This document shows, piece after piece, positions 12,583 through 23,065 of a stretch of 64,000 bases of DNA (position 1 is the first letter of the stretch; each line of letters opens with the position of its first letter). The DNA comes from Helicostylum pulchrum (lineage: Eukaryota; Mucoromycota; Mucoromycetes; Mucorales; Mucoraceae), in NCBI GenBank assembly GCA_025677825.1, contig JAIXMO010000079.1, positions 30,818 through 94,817 of the forward strand. The letters are read 5' to 3'. Below the pieces are notes generated by a model. The model saw only the letters and a program-made list of their open reading frames with translations, did not search any database and was not told where the DNA came from. The translations under genes and the position numbers were made by a program.

Positions 12583-14429
12583 CAGTAGCGGATCTATTTA
12601 AGGATGGCCGAAATGTGAAATAAATCCACCCTTATATCGAGCAATCCCTTACATCAAACAGTGAATAATTACTTCTAAAGAAAAAAAGCTCACTGAGATA
12701 CCGGACTTCTAAATCGCTCACATAAGAAATCACTGCTAAAATTAGCAGTTATAATAAATATTGGTTTTTATTTTCTCAAGAAACAGAAAACGCTTTTTGG
12801 GCCCAAGTGTTTTAATACAACATCGTTTTTTTAACTACATCTTTGATGAAAAAAATTAAAAACGAACTTTTTTGTTTTTTTTCGATTTTCGTTTTGGGGG
12901 GTCAACCCCATTTGTGTTTTTGTAGTTATTTTATATTTAATTCGGATTCACTTTTCTTATCTTTGTGGAAAAACTACGCATAGCATATAACTCGGTTAGA
13001 CGCTTTTAATCCATTTTAAATCATACCTCTACTGCAAAAAACGAAAGAGTAATCGCTGTTTTCGACGTTTTTTTTTTTGGGAAAAAAATACACTTTTTTA
13101 GTTCAACATCGTGTAACCATTTTCAGAGCTTCGCGATTACATAAAGTATAGTTTTTTATTACCGTGTTTGGTTATAGCACCGAATGTAGATATTTAAAAA
13201 CTATATATTGGATGTTTATAAATAAAAATGCTACATCTAAAACTGGGCGAGAAAACGCGCTTTAAAGAATTCGCTAATTTAAGGACTGCTCAACTCAAAT
13301 TTTAACGAAAAAAAACGTCTAAAAGAGTGATTACTCGGTCAGTGTTTTTATTAAAAATATTATGTTAGATGGATTAGATGCGCCTAGAAAAGCTCTATAT
13401 TATCGTTGTTTTTTTCACACAAAAAATCAAATTGGATCTGGAGTAATTTTATAATAACCACAAAAAAACAAAAGAGGTTAACCCCTCAAAATGACCAAAA
13501 ATCATCAAAAATGATCAACTGAAGAAAAAAATAAAAAATCGAGAAAAGTATAAAACAACATGCGGTTTTTAATTTTGGTGTTAAAGACAACATCTGAAAG
13601 AGTAACTTCCACTAAGTAACCTGGGTAAAGGAATCATTTCCTGATGTTTAAGCATACAATGAAAACATCTTTTTTCGATCACCGAAAAATGACCTTTTTA
13701 AGGAGTTACTTCTAAATCTTCACTTAAAAACACGCGTTTTTAATAGAAAATGGATGCACAGTAATGGATTATAATACTTGAAATAGTTCTCAAACTCTTA
13801 CAAGCTATTGTACAAAAAAATATGCTGTGTATCGTTTCCTGCAAGAGCTCAAACATTAGAATTATATTAAATTCTGTCGAAATTTTATTGATGTCAATTA
13901 AAACTTTGAAGAGTTATTTATTAGAATGCCACATAACAATACATTTAAAAACAGCTAGATATGATATACAGGTCTATAAGCGATCTTTTTATTCACTTTA
14001 TTTGGTTTGTACTGCCTCCCTTCTTAATCTTTCATCGCTTAGAAAATCTCTGTATTTAATCATTTTTCCTAGTTAATTTTCTAAAGATTCGCAGCTGATA
14101 CCTGCTCCATTCAAGTCTAAATTTACTGTCTTTATACTTTAGTTACTTTGTAAGGTTTATTTTATTATCCCTTTGTTTTAATAATATCGATTTGATTGTA
14201 CACTTTTGAAGACTAGACGCTTTTATATAAGTTAAATAAGTCTTTTTTATATTATCACCTTTAAATTTATTTTATATATTTAGTAGTTTTGTGAAGTTGG
14301 ACTCCACCCTTAAATCGAATAGTGGCGATAGAGGTGTTAAAGCGGGGGGACCGAATATGTTCTGGAGAAATCCACCCTTAAATCGATCTTACCCTTAAAT
14401 CAGGTCGCCCCTAAATAGAGCCGCTACTG
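12583..14429. mobile_element. Non-autonomous Tc1/mariner-like TIR element, 1.85 kb, TA target duplication
   Basis: The left end starts CAGTAGCGGATCTATTTA at 12583. The right end, read on the other strand, starts CAGTAGCGGCTCTATTTA at 14429. The outer 18 bp differ at one base, and similarity fades beyond that. A TA dinucleotide flanks each side (12581-12582 and 14430-14431), as expected for Tc1/mariner/IS630 insertions whose termini begin CAGT. Three direct subterminal copies of a 16-nt motif, TCCACCCTTAAATCGA (one base varies in the left copy), lie at 12625-12640, 14303-14318 and 14371-14386. No transposase frame is present inside, so mobilisation would need an enzyme in trans. Confidence 0.8.
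12830..13560. repeat. Imperfect inverted repeat inside the TIR element
   Basis: The left arm (about 12830-13080) and right arm (about 13310-13560) resemble each other in opposite orientation. For example, a GGGGGGTCAACCCC block near 12895 pairs with a reverse copy near 13485. The segment ending GTAATCGCTGTTTTCGACG near 13070 resembles the reverse complement of 13313-13340. I estimate 65-75% identity by eye. The centre is near 13195. Confidence 0.5.
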
Positions 14430-14825
14430 TACTACGCAGCTGTATGTCACTATTTGTTATTTTATCTGCCTGCTGGATTGAAATATGCTTTGTAAGTTGA
14501 GAACTCTTAAAAATGTATTTTAGACGTGTATCAAGTTTTTTTTTTTCTCTTTTCTGTTTACTTTAGATTGATATCTACAAAAAGTTGATGATTCTAAACG
14601 AGTTTACTAGGCGTACTTTCATTTTATCTTCGTCAATTTTCGCTATAAACATCACTCTATGGTTTGACTTTTATTCTAAACGATCCATAACGCGTTTTAT
14701 TACATTGCATAAACAATTGGATAATTATTACCCCGTCCAACCTAAAAATATATAAAAATTGATTGTCCAAGGGCGTTTTAAAAATTAAAAAAACTATTTC
14801 TTTTTACTTTTTTTATATATTAAAA

Positions 14826-15874
14826 ATGACCGTAGAACCTACTCTAATCAAACAAGGAAGTATAAAAGAAGGTTTAACTCAAGGTATTTCTTTACACGGA
14901 TGGACAATCACGAGTAAAAAAGCATCTATTTGTAACTCGAATGAAATGGAAAGGTAAACAGTAAAAACTACACTTTTTCTTTTCTTTCTAATCAGAACCA
15001 GAATACAAAAGGACTATGGTTTACCACCTCCAGAAATGGTTTTTGGTAACAACCACGTTACGGTTGAAAAGGGAGATTTCAAACTTACTTTCGGAGCATA
15101 CGAAGCACTTAGTATGGTAGATACCAGTTCAACCAGTAGCGAGAAAATCAAGGTAGCTTATTCTGAAGAATGGACCCGAAAAAGGTAAAAATAGGATACA
15201 TATGTAAAAAGTGTAAATCTAAAAAAAAACTACGAATAGTTCTGTCAACCATACAGATGTCAAAGACGTTGTTAAACCTTATGACTGGACTTATACAACC
15301 AAATACAAAGGAACAAGCACAGCTGAACTTGAAAAGAATGAATCCGATTCATTGATTGATATCAATAGATTAAGACAGCAAGAACCCATTTTATTTTATG
15401 ACGAGAATATATTATATGAAGATGAGTTGGCAGATAATGGAACAGCCATGTTAATGATACGCTTAGTGAGTATTATTTCGATATTCCCTTTTTATATAGC
15501 AATTTTTTTAACAGCAACAAAAAAAGAGAGTTATGCCAAGCTGCTTTCTAGTTTTACAAAGGTTTTTTCTAAGAGTAGATGATGTATTATTTAGAGTGAA
15601 TGATACAAGGTTATATCATGAATTTGGTAATGATTATTTTGTTCGTGAATATACGTCAAAAGAAGTGCATTACGATGTAATTAGACAGGTAAAAAAAAAA
15701 AAAAAAAAAAAAATATACAAAAATTAACACGTCAATAAAAAAACTAACAATATATAATGCGTAAAGAAATTGGGTAGAGGAGATATATCATTATTAAATG
15801 ATCAAAACTGGGTATCCTCAGTCATGCCGGAAGAACCTACTGAACATATTAAGGAAATGTTAAAAGTCAATTAA
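14826..15874 (+). CDS. TIP41: TIP41-like protein (TOR/PP2A regulator)
   Basis: Regulator of type 2A phosphatases that binds Tap42/alpha4 or the phosphatase and acts in TOR signalling. Five exons: 14826-14953, 14996-15184, 15240-15465, 15527-15688 and 15767-15874, giving 270 residues. Family blocks are [20 protein letters not shown] near the N-terminus, [12 protein letters not shown], the central [30 protein letters not shown] and the core [19 protein letters not shown]. It ends with [13 protein letters not shown]. The ATG at 14826 was chosen because it starts the conserved region. The stop codon overlaps that of the convergent cyclin gene. Confidence 0.93.
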
Positions 15875-16607
15875 TTTAATAAAGTCATCATTCTTACATT
15901 ACCATTATTTGTTGCGTCTATTGATAAATGTCTTGCTCTTCTTCTGACAGGTCCATCCAATTCATCATTCTGCACTGAATTTTGTATATTTTCCTGTTCT
16001 TGTACTGCATTTTCAGTAGTCCAATGACCCAACAATTGATCTCCATAATGTTGTAACTCTTCCAACGAAACAAATAACGCAAAATCATTTAACGACAAAA
16101 ACTCTAATTCTAATAAATTTAATTCTGATACAGGTAAACCTCCCACCTATACAAATAAATCGTTAGTATACGTAATCTTTTTTTTACTCCTTTTTTCAAT
16201 TTTACCTTTGCATAACGAGTATTTGTAAAAAAGACATCAGAAAATAATTTACTAGCTACCATAACACCAGAAATAATCAATCGATGGATATTAAATGAAT
16301 CAATACGTAACCCAGTACGCGTACTCGTTGGTTTGGACATACGATCAAAATAAACCAATATCGCTAAAAAACATTCGTTTGAACAAGGACAGTATTTTAA
16401 TATACGCGTCAGATAAGCATAGATGGATATGCTTGGTATTGACCGCGCTTGAAAGCAAGTAAAAGCATGTGAAATACTCTTTCTTCTTTCGCCTGTTGGT
16501 GTACCCACACTATCGTTGCTTTTAATCACCTTTTCCAATAAAAACGTCAACATTTTAATCGTGTCTTTTGTTGCATGTCCAGATAAATCATATTTTACAT
16601 GGTTCAT
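15871..16607 (-). CDS. PHO80/Pcl-type cyclin
   Basis: Cyclin partner of a Pho85-like kinase. Exons are 16607-16206 and 16146-15871 (225 residues). The cyclin box spans about residues 50-165, with SIPSISIYAYLTRILKYC, FLAILVYFDRM, SFNIHRLIISGVMVASKLFSD, TNTRYAKVGG and LNLLELEFLSLNDFALFVS. This order and spacing is the PHO80-like cyclin signature. The RRKSISHAF stretch upstream could be a phosphorylation site. The tail past residue 180 is polar and low in similarity. It faces TIP41 tail to tail: the two TAA stops share the 4-nt palindrome TTAA (15871-15874). Confidence 0.85.
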
Positions 16608-16678
16608 GTTTTTTTTTTATAAATAATAAAAAGAGAGAAAGAGGTAAAAAAAAAAAATATATAGGAGGGACTGAGTTT

Positions 16679-18649
16679 TTATTTAAATTTCTTCATTCTT
16701 TCTTCTGCAGCTCTTGCTCTTTTTTCTCTTTCTAATCTCATACGAGCTTCTGGTGTCATATTAGCCATATTGATATCTGGTACAGATACAATTGGCAACA
16801 TATAATTCTTTGCACGCGTTTGTTGTACCTTTTCCATCTTTAATTTTTCTTCTTTTTCTTCACGTTCTTGTTGTAACTTTTGACGTTCTAATTCAATTAA
16901 TCGTTTCTTTTCTTGTTCTTTTGCTTCCTTTTTTGCTTGTTTAGTCAATAGATCTTTTAATTGGCTTTCAGTTAATGGACTAGGTACTCTAGCATCTTGC
17001 AACCATTGCCATTTATCAGGATAATCATTCATACAGCGTCTATACGCATTTCGGGTCTCTTTATCTTTACTAACCTCATAAGCAGTCTTACCGGCCTCAC
17101 TTACAACAGTTGGATCAACATCATATTTTACCAATAACTCAGTTACTAAATCTGCTGCTCCTCCTATACTAGATACCATATGCAACAACGTAGGATAGTG
17201 ATATAAATCTTCTTGATCTGCTAATTCTTGAGGTAACACCTGTGATAAATCCAATGCCATATGCTTTTCAATAAATGCAAGTGTAATACTAGTCTTGTTT
17301 TGTTTAATTAATCCCAATAACTTCAAAAGATCGGGATCAATATTACTTTCAACTATTTCTTTAACTTTCTTGACTGAGGTACTCGATTTCTCTAATAATT
17401 TCTTTTGCCTTTCTTGTTGTTCGATCCATTTTTGTTTATACGCTTCAATCGCTTGTTCATCCACTTGAATCACTTTCACTGTAGTCAATTCAACATACAC
17501 ACGTTTCAATTCTCCTAATGTAGGTCTACGGGTAGCAAAAGGAATAGACTTGACCATCTGGTTATCTAACACAGCTCCCTCATAATTAAACAATACTTTA
17601 CGATTTCCACTAGGTGCATGTACAAACACAATCTCACTATTTAAAATATGTTGTCTCCACTGTGAAACAATATCGCGCACCTCTTGTTGTAACAATTGCT
17701 CATTATATCTACGAATTTGTGCACCTGCTGATTGTGCTGCCCCCTTCGCATTATCATTTGCAGACTGAGATCCACCTTGCTTTCTACGTGTCGTGTATCG
17801 ATGAAACGTCTTGTGTGTAACAAACTGAACTTGCTTATCTATCGATTTATCTCCACCGCCTTTACTGGCATTGATATCAATCACACAACCAGCAAAATGT
17901 CCACCACCGAGCATAAGAACTGTCCAGGTTCTCTTCTTTTGAGAAGTCGATTGAGATTTCTGAATAGAGGCAAGTGTTTGATGTTCGTTTAATAAATGAC
18001 TGTAGATACCGTAATGACTGGTCCCGGGAACATTAGCTTGTTTAAACCAAGTCAACGCAGAGTATTTTTTCATCATGGGTAATACCACCTGTTTAGCATC
18101 ATTGACCAACATTTCCTTCTCTTCTTGTTCCTTCTTTTGCTTTTGAACAAGTGAGTGAATATCATCCTTTTGTAAATCGTCTTCCTCTTCTTCTTCATCT
18201 TCTGAGCCCGAGATACTTTCTGTGAGATCTACTCTCGCGAAAAAAAAAACGTTAATAAACTCTTCTCCACTCCACGTTATGTATATGGGTTCACCTGCTA
18301 ACAAGACTTCAAATTGTTCTAAAGTCACTGGCTCAACATCAAGCACAACTCTTCGTTTAATATTATACCTATGCCAATCGGTATTGAAATGTTCACGTTG
18401 TTCTTGACGATCTTTAAACGAGGTGTTACACGTATTACAACTTAACCCGGTACTATCTTCATTGCTTAATCGCTCTTGTTGAATCTGTAAACGTTCAAGT
18501 GCTAACGCGTTGATGTCACTAGACTCTTGCTTTTCTTCAATAGCAAACACAGTGTCTTTTTCTACGGGTTCTAAAGTATCTAATAAATCCTTTGGGATAT
18601 CAAAAGCGTAGATGATTGGGTCTTGGTTTCTTCTTTTAGTTTGACTCAT
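16679..18649 (-). CDS. VMS1: Vms1/ANKZF1 peptidyl-tRNA hydrolase of ribosome quality control
   Basis: Releases nascent chains from stalled 60S subunits and links to Cdc48/p97 at mitochondria. The frame is open for 656 residues. A C2H2 finger is at C71, C74, H87 and H93. The VLRF1 domain runs from about 240 to 400, with the catalytic loop GGSQSAND (Gln295). Ankyrin-like repeats lie around 440-545. A charged coiled coil follows, and near the C-terminus there is a VCP-interacting motif, REKRARAAEER. Residues about 120-140 (PIYITWSGEE...) look unlike the family. They fit a 63-nt in-frame intron, 18294-18232, which would join GCA-G to TA-GAT and leave 635 residues. Confidence 0.92.
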   Translation of the reverse strand: MSQTKRRNQDPIIYAFDIPKDLLDTLEPVEKDTVFAIEEKQESSDINALALERLQIQQERLSNEDSTGLSCNTCNTSFKDRQEQREHFNTDWHRYNIKRRVVLDVEPVTLEQFEVLLAGEPIYITWSGEEFINVFFFARVDLTESISGSEDEEEEEDDLQKDDIHSLVQKQKKEQEEKEMLVNDAKQVVLPMMKKYSALTWFKQANVPGTSHYGIYSHLLNEHQTLASIQKSQSTSQKKRTWTVLMLGGGHFAGCVIDINASKGGGDKSIDKQVQFVTHKTFHRYTTRRKQGGSQSANDNAKGAAQSAGAQIRRYNEQLLQQEVRDIVSQWRQHILNSEIVFVHAPSGNRKVLFNYEGAVLDNQMVKSIPFATRRPTLGELKRVYVELTTVKVIQVDEQAIEAYKQKWIEQQERQKKLLEKSSTSVKKVKEIVESNIDPDLLKLLGLIKQNKTSITLAFIEKHMALDLSQVLPQELADQEDLYHYPTLLHMVSSIGGAADLVTELLVKYDVDPTVVSEAGKTAYEVSKDKETRNAYRRCMNDYPDKWQWLQDARVPSPLTESQLKDLLTKQAKKEAKEQEKKRLIELERQKLQQEREEKEEKLKMEKVQQTRAKNYMLPIVSVPDINMANMTPEARMRLEREKRARAAEERMKKFK

Positions 18650-20121
18650 TTGTACTATAAAAAATATGTATAAAGTGAGAAGAAAAGAAAAAAAAAAGTA
18701 CGCTATTTATAACCGGGATATGAAACTAAAAAAAAACCGCAGTAGAAGTGCATCACCGCAGTAGTTTACATTCAAACACTATGTCTGTGGAACTATGTTA
18801 TCAATAATGTATCACATAAAAGCTACACAGTCTTCTCTATTAATTTTTCATCATATGCATAAGACATTATTTCGATACGGTCAACCCTCACCAACAGCGT
18901 CTTGCTTTAACAATTTTCTCTGATAGTTAAATCTTGCTTAGCTCATTTAAATTTACATTTGCTCAAATAGTGGTAGCCTCTAAAATATAAACAGCAAAGG
19001 CAAATGTATATCCACAAAAGTCAAACTTGTGTTAATCTCAGTAGATACGCTCTGAATGAGCTCACCATCATTCTATCATACTTGTACTTGTGATAAAATA
19101 CAGTGCGTCCACTATCAAATGAAACATTTTTTGAAAATATATTGGAACCCATTTCTAAACATTTTTTATACGCAATACTTAATAAGGCAGGCATTTTAGT
19201 TATATAATGCTGTACGGGGATCTTAATTACCTAGTGACTTAATAAAACGTTCTACTCTTATGACTTCTTGACTATATCTACAAATCCGAGACTTCCGGAT
19301 TATTGTATTTATTCTTGAATCTTAGGGGTTGAAAAGGCTTAATTTTGTTTATAATAAACATGTTTATAATTTATACAGGGTGAGACTCTTCCTTTTACAG
19401 ATCCGATATTTCTCCTGTATCACACCATGGCTTTCTACTTTTTTCTATTACTTATTTTTATAAGGCAGGCTTCTGGTTAGGACAGGGTAAACCCACCTTA
19501 TCATTGGAAGTAGGGTATGACAATTTTTGTAAGCGTCTTATACGAGTTATTTAACCAGCTGGTGAATACATATTCATGTAAGAGATTTTATTGCCTAAAG
19601 ACTTGTGTAAGTAAATTTTAGAGAAAATTACTTGTGATATATATTCACCTTGAATGTTGTATCTAATAATATTGACATCGCTTCGCAAGCTGGTGTATTT
19701 TTCAATACTATCTTTAAGAATATCTTTCATGACAATAGGTAGTTTGAAATAGCCATCCGATAGACCTTTGCTATCATCGTTCTTTTTACTTCCAATTTCC
19801 AAAGCGCCGAGCTCTAACTTTGCGCCAATGTATACCGAATTCATTTTTCTTCCTACTGTTTTACGTCCAATTTCTTCTATTGACGGCAGTTTTCTTTTTA
19901 AATTTTTCGCATTACTGTTTGCTTGACTGGAATTCTCTTTGCAATAGCTACAAAAAAGAGATGTTAGTTGATTTACTATTAAGAAAGCGCGGTCTATGTA
20001 GCAAAAAGTTAAGTTTTATCCAATCATCTATCGTAAAGCGAGGTTAAAACTGGACGTAAAAAATAAAGAAAAACAGTTTAATTTTTTTGAAACTCTTTAC
20101 TTTTTTTCATTTATTTTCCAA
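18650..20121. other. Intergenic region holding one decayed ORF
   Basis: Divergent promoters of VMS1 and the scramblase gene should lie here. Only the ORF at 19551-19844 stands out; the rest is AT-rich without coding signal. Confidence 0.55.
19551..19844 (-). pseudogene. Fragment of an uncharacterised, probably repeated Mucorales protein family
   Basis: A 97-residue frame with KLELGALEIGSKKNDDSKG, then DGYFKLPIVMKDILKDSIEK, then NIQGEYISQVIF. The pattern of an acidic patch followed by F-K-L-P-x-x-M-x-D-x-L recalls short unknown proteins that are multicopy in Mucorales. This is from memory and not checked. The frame ends abruptly at both ends and there is no promoter or splice context, so I treat it as a partial or decayed copy. 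Confidence 0.3.
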
Positions 20122-21488
20122 ATGTATAGACTTGTAACAAGAACACTTTTAAAACGACAACAACCATATAGACTTATTTCTCATTCGTACTCTTCATTAC
20201 GTAGAGTAAGACCTCCCGGTAAAATAAACACACAACCTCCCTCCCACCCTAGCAACATGAAGCTTATTACTTTTTTTTTATAGGTCCGCGTAGTAGAGTT
20301 CTTAGTCATGTCGAACCCATTCGTAAACCTCGTACGATTCTTTCTGAAACTACACCTAAAGCCGTTGCAACACAAGACGCCTTACCCCACAACACCACGA
20401 CTGACGATGCATTGACCCATGAAGCTGTTATCAACACACCAGTGCAAGTCCCAATAGACGATCAACACAGCGTGATCAAACACGATACACAAGGCGCCGC
20501 CTTACTCACGCAACCCGCCATAATTGTCGGCCGAGAGCTCGAAATGATGAACGTCTTTCTCGGCTACGAGCAAGCCAACAAGTACAAAATCATGGACGCC
20601 TCCGGCAACAACATTGGTTACATTGCCGAAGAAGAAGGCCTTGGAAAATCCATTTCTCGACAGCTCCTACGTACCCATCGAAAGATGAACGCCACCATTT
20701 TAAACCCGGAAGGTGACGTGATGTTCAAGATCGTCCGTCCTTACTCACTTATCAACAGTCGTATCTTTATCTACACCGCCGACGATGAACTAGTAGGTGA
20801 AGTACAGCAGCGTTGGAACTTGCTTCGACGAAAATACGATTTATTTGTTGGCTCATCTCAATTTGCTTCCATTGATACCCCGTTTTTGGGCTGGGATTTT
20901 AATCTGACAGACGAGAATGGCGGCGCCTTGGGTAACGTCAGTAGAAACTTTGTTGGCTTTGCAAGAGAGATATTTACAGATACAGGTGAGTACGTGTTAA
21001 GAATGGACGCTGTGGAAGGAAATGCAAGAGGAATGACTTTAGATGAAAGAGCTGTCACTTTAGCGTGTGCTATCTCGATTGATTTCGATTACTTTTCAAG
21101 ACATTCGTCACATGGTGGTGGTGGCTTCATGCCTTTCCCCATGTTCGGTATGGGTGGAGGTGGACATGCTGATAATGAAAATCCCGGATCTGAGGTCGGT
21201 GGTGTAGCTGGTGGTGCTGGTGGTGCTGTTGGTGGTGCGGCTACTGGTACAGCTGCTGGTGCAATGGGTGGAGAAGGTAGTTTTGGAGGTGGAGACTTTG
21301 GACAAAGCGGAGGAGACTACGGACAAGGTAGTTTCGGTAGTACTTCACCACCACCTCCTCCACCACCTGCAGAGAATACAAATGAATGGGGAGACCCATG
21401 GTTAAGTGACGAACAAGCAGGTGTTAGTAGCCCAGACGATGGAGGTAGTTTTACCGATGTCTTGAGTGACTTTTTCGGTGATAATTAA
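20122..21488 (+). CDS. AIM25: Phospholipid scramblase family protein with mitochondrial presequence
   Basis: Exons 20122-20218 and 20284-21488 encode 433 residues. The first about 40 residues (MYRLVTRTLLKRQQPYRLIS, then HSYSSLRR) are rich in Arg/Ser with no acidic residue, a typical matrix-targeting presequence. The scramblase barrel spans about 90-285: LEMMNVFLGYEQANKYKI, GYIAEEEGLGKSISRQLLR, GDVMFKIVRPYSLINSRI, GEVQQRWNLLRRKYDLF, FLGWDFNLTDENGG. It ends before a Gly/Ala-rich tract with a poly-Pro stretch and an acidic tail. Family members in mitochondria (Aim25, PLSCR3) are the nearest functional parallel. There is no C-terminal membrane helix, unlike animal PLSCR1. Confidence 0.88.
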
Positions 21489-21551
21489 ATAAATTTTTTT
21501 CTTTTGTGCTCACACGCTTTTTTGTCCCCCCTTTTTCTTAATCTTTATAAC

Positions 21552-23048
21552 ATGTTGCAAACTCGCGTTGTATTTAGAACCTTACTTAAGAGAAGTTTTT
21601 CTAATTTAAATACTAGCAAGAGCTTTATTATTACTCCTGAAATTCAATCGGCCATTCGCAATAAAGGACCTGTAGTTGCTTTAGAATCCACCATTATTAG
21701 CCATGGTAACTTTTTTTTTTCTCACACGTAATATTATTATGCATATATCTAATATTCCCCTCCCCCTAAGGTATGCCGTATCCACAAAATGTAGAAACTG
21801 CAAAAGCAGTAGAAGCTATTATTCGTCAACAAGGTGCTATTCCTGCTACAATTGCTATCTTGGATGGCAAAGTACATATTGGTACGAGTTTTTTTCATTA
21901 TATATCTCTCTTTTGTTGACAACTCCTTCTATTTAGGTTTAACCGATGAAAATTTAGAACAGCTCGGAAAAGTTGGACCTAAAGCACAAAAGACTTCTAG
22001 ACGTGATTTATCTGTTGTTCTTTCTCAGGTAAATCTATAAAAAAAGAGAGAGTTTTAATTGTTTTTACGAATTAGCTTTTTTTTATTGTAGAAAAAGGTA
22101 GGCGCTACTACAGTAGCAGGTACAATGATTCTAGCAAGGAGTGCAGGTATTCCAATCTTTGTTACTGGTGGTATTGGAGGTGCTCATAGAGGAGCCGAGC
22201 AATGTAATATAGATAACAAAACAAAACGAAAAACACGATAAACTCATCTTCCCTCCCTCCCCCCTTTTTTTAACAAAAAAAAAGCCTTCGATATTAGTGC
22301 AGATTTAACTGAATTAGGAAGAACACCTATTGCAGTTATCTGTGCTGGAGTCAAGAGTATTCTTGATATCCCCAAGACCCTCGAAGTACTTGAGACGCAA
22401 GGTGTTACAGTTACAACTGTAGGACACAATAATAAATTTCCCGCTTTTTACACACCGGATAGTGGACATAAAGTAAGTGTAACAACTGCATAAAAAAGAG
22501 AGATACCCTTTTTAACCGTGTCCATGTATAGAGTCCCTTTTTTGTAAACAATACATTAGATGCAGCTAAAATTATTTGTAAGTTTGCATAAAAAAAGAAT
22601 ACGCATAAAAAAAAAATTAATGCATTTTGCAAAGTGGCCAATCATGAATTAGAATTACAAAGTGGTATGGTATTTGCATGTCCTATTCCTAACGAATCTG
22701 CTGCAGATGCAAAATTGATTCAAAATGCAATTGATACTGCAATTTCCGAAGCAAGGTATACCAAGTCAAAAACAACACCCCCCCCCCCCCCTTGTATAGA
22801 TATTAAACGTGTTATATAGATCAAGTAATGTTTGTGGAAAAGATGAAACTCCATTCTTATTGAAACGTATTTCAGAATTAACCAAGGGTGAATCCCTTAC
22901 TGCGAGTAAGTTGAAATGCATATTTATAAGAAGCAGTAAAACTGATCATACAATTTTTTTTTTTTTAGATATTGCACTTGTCAAAAACAATGCAAAAATA
23001 GGTGGGCAAATTGCAGTTCAATTAGCTAAACTCAACAAGTATATATAA
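21552..23048 (+). CDS. Pseudouridine-5'-phosphate glycosidase (PsuG/IndA), stand-alone
   Basis: Cleaves pseudouridine 5'-phosphate to uracil and ribose 5-phosphate. Nine exons: 21552-21705, 21771-21881, 21937-22028, 22092-22203, 22285-22472, 22532-22577, 22635-22755, 22820-22905 and 22969-23048 (329 residues). Signatures include [75 protein letters not shown] and the C-terminal [17 protein letters not shown]. An Arg/Ser-rich N-terminus ([18 protein letters not shown]) suggests mitochondrial import. Many fungal homologues are fused to a PfkB pseudouridine kinase; here the frame stops after the glycosidase domain. The stop is 17 bp from that of SNX4. Confidence 0.93.
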
Positions 23049-23065
23049 TACATGTTATTTTTATT

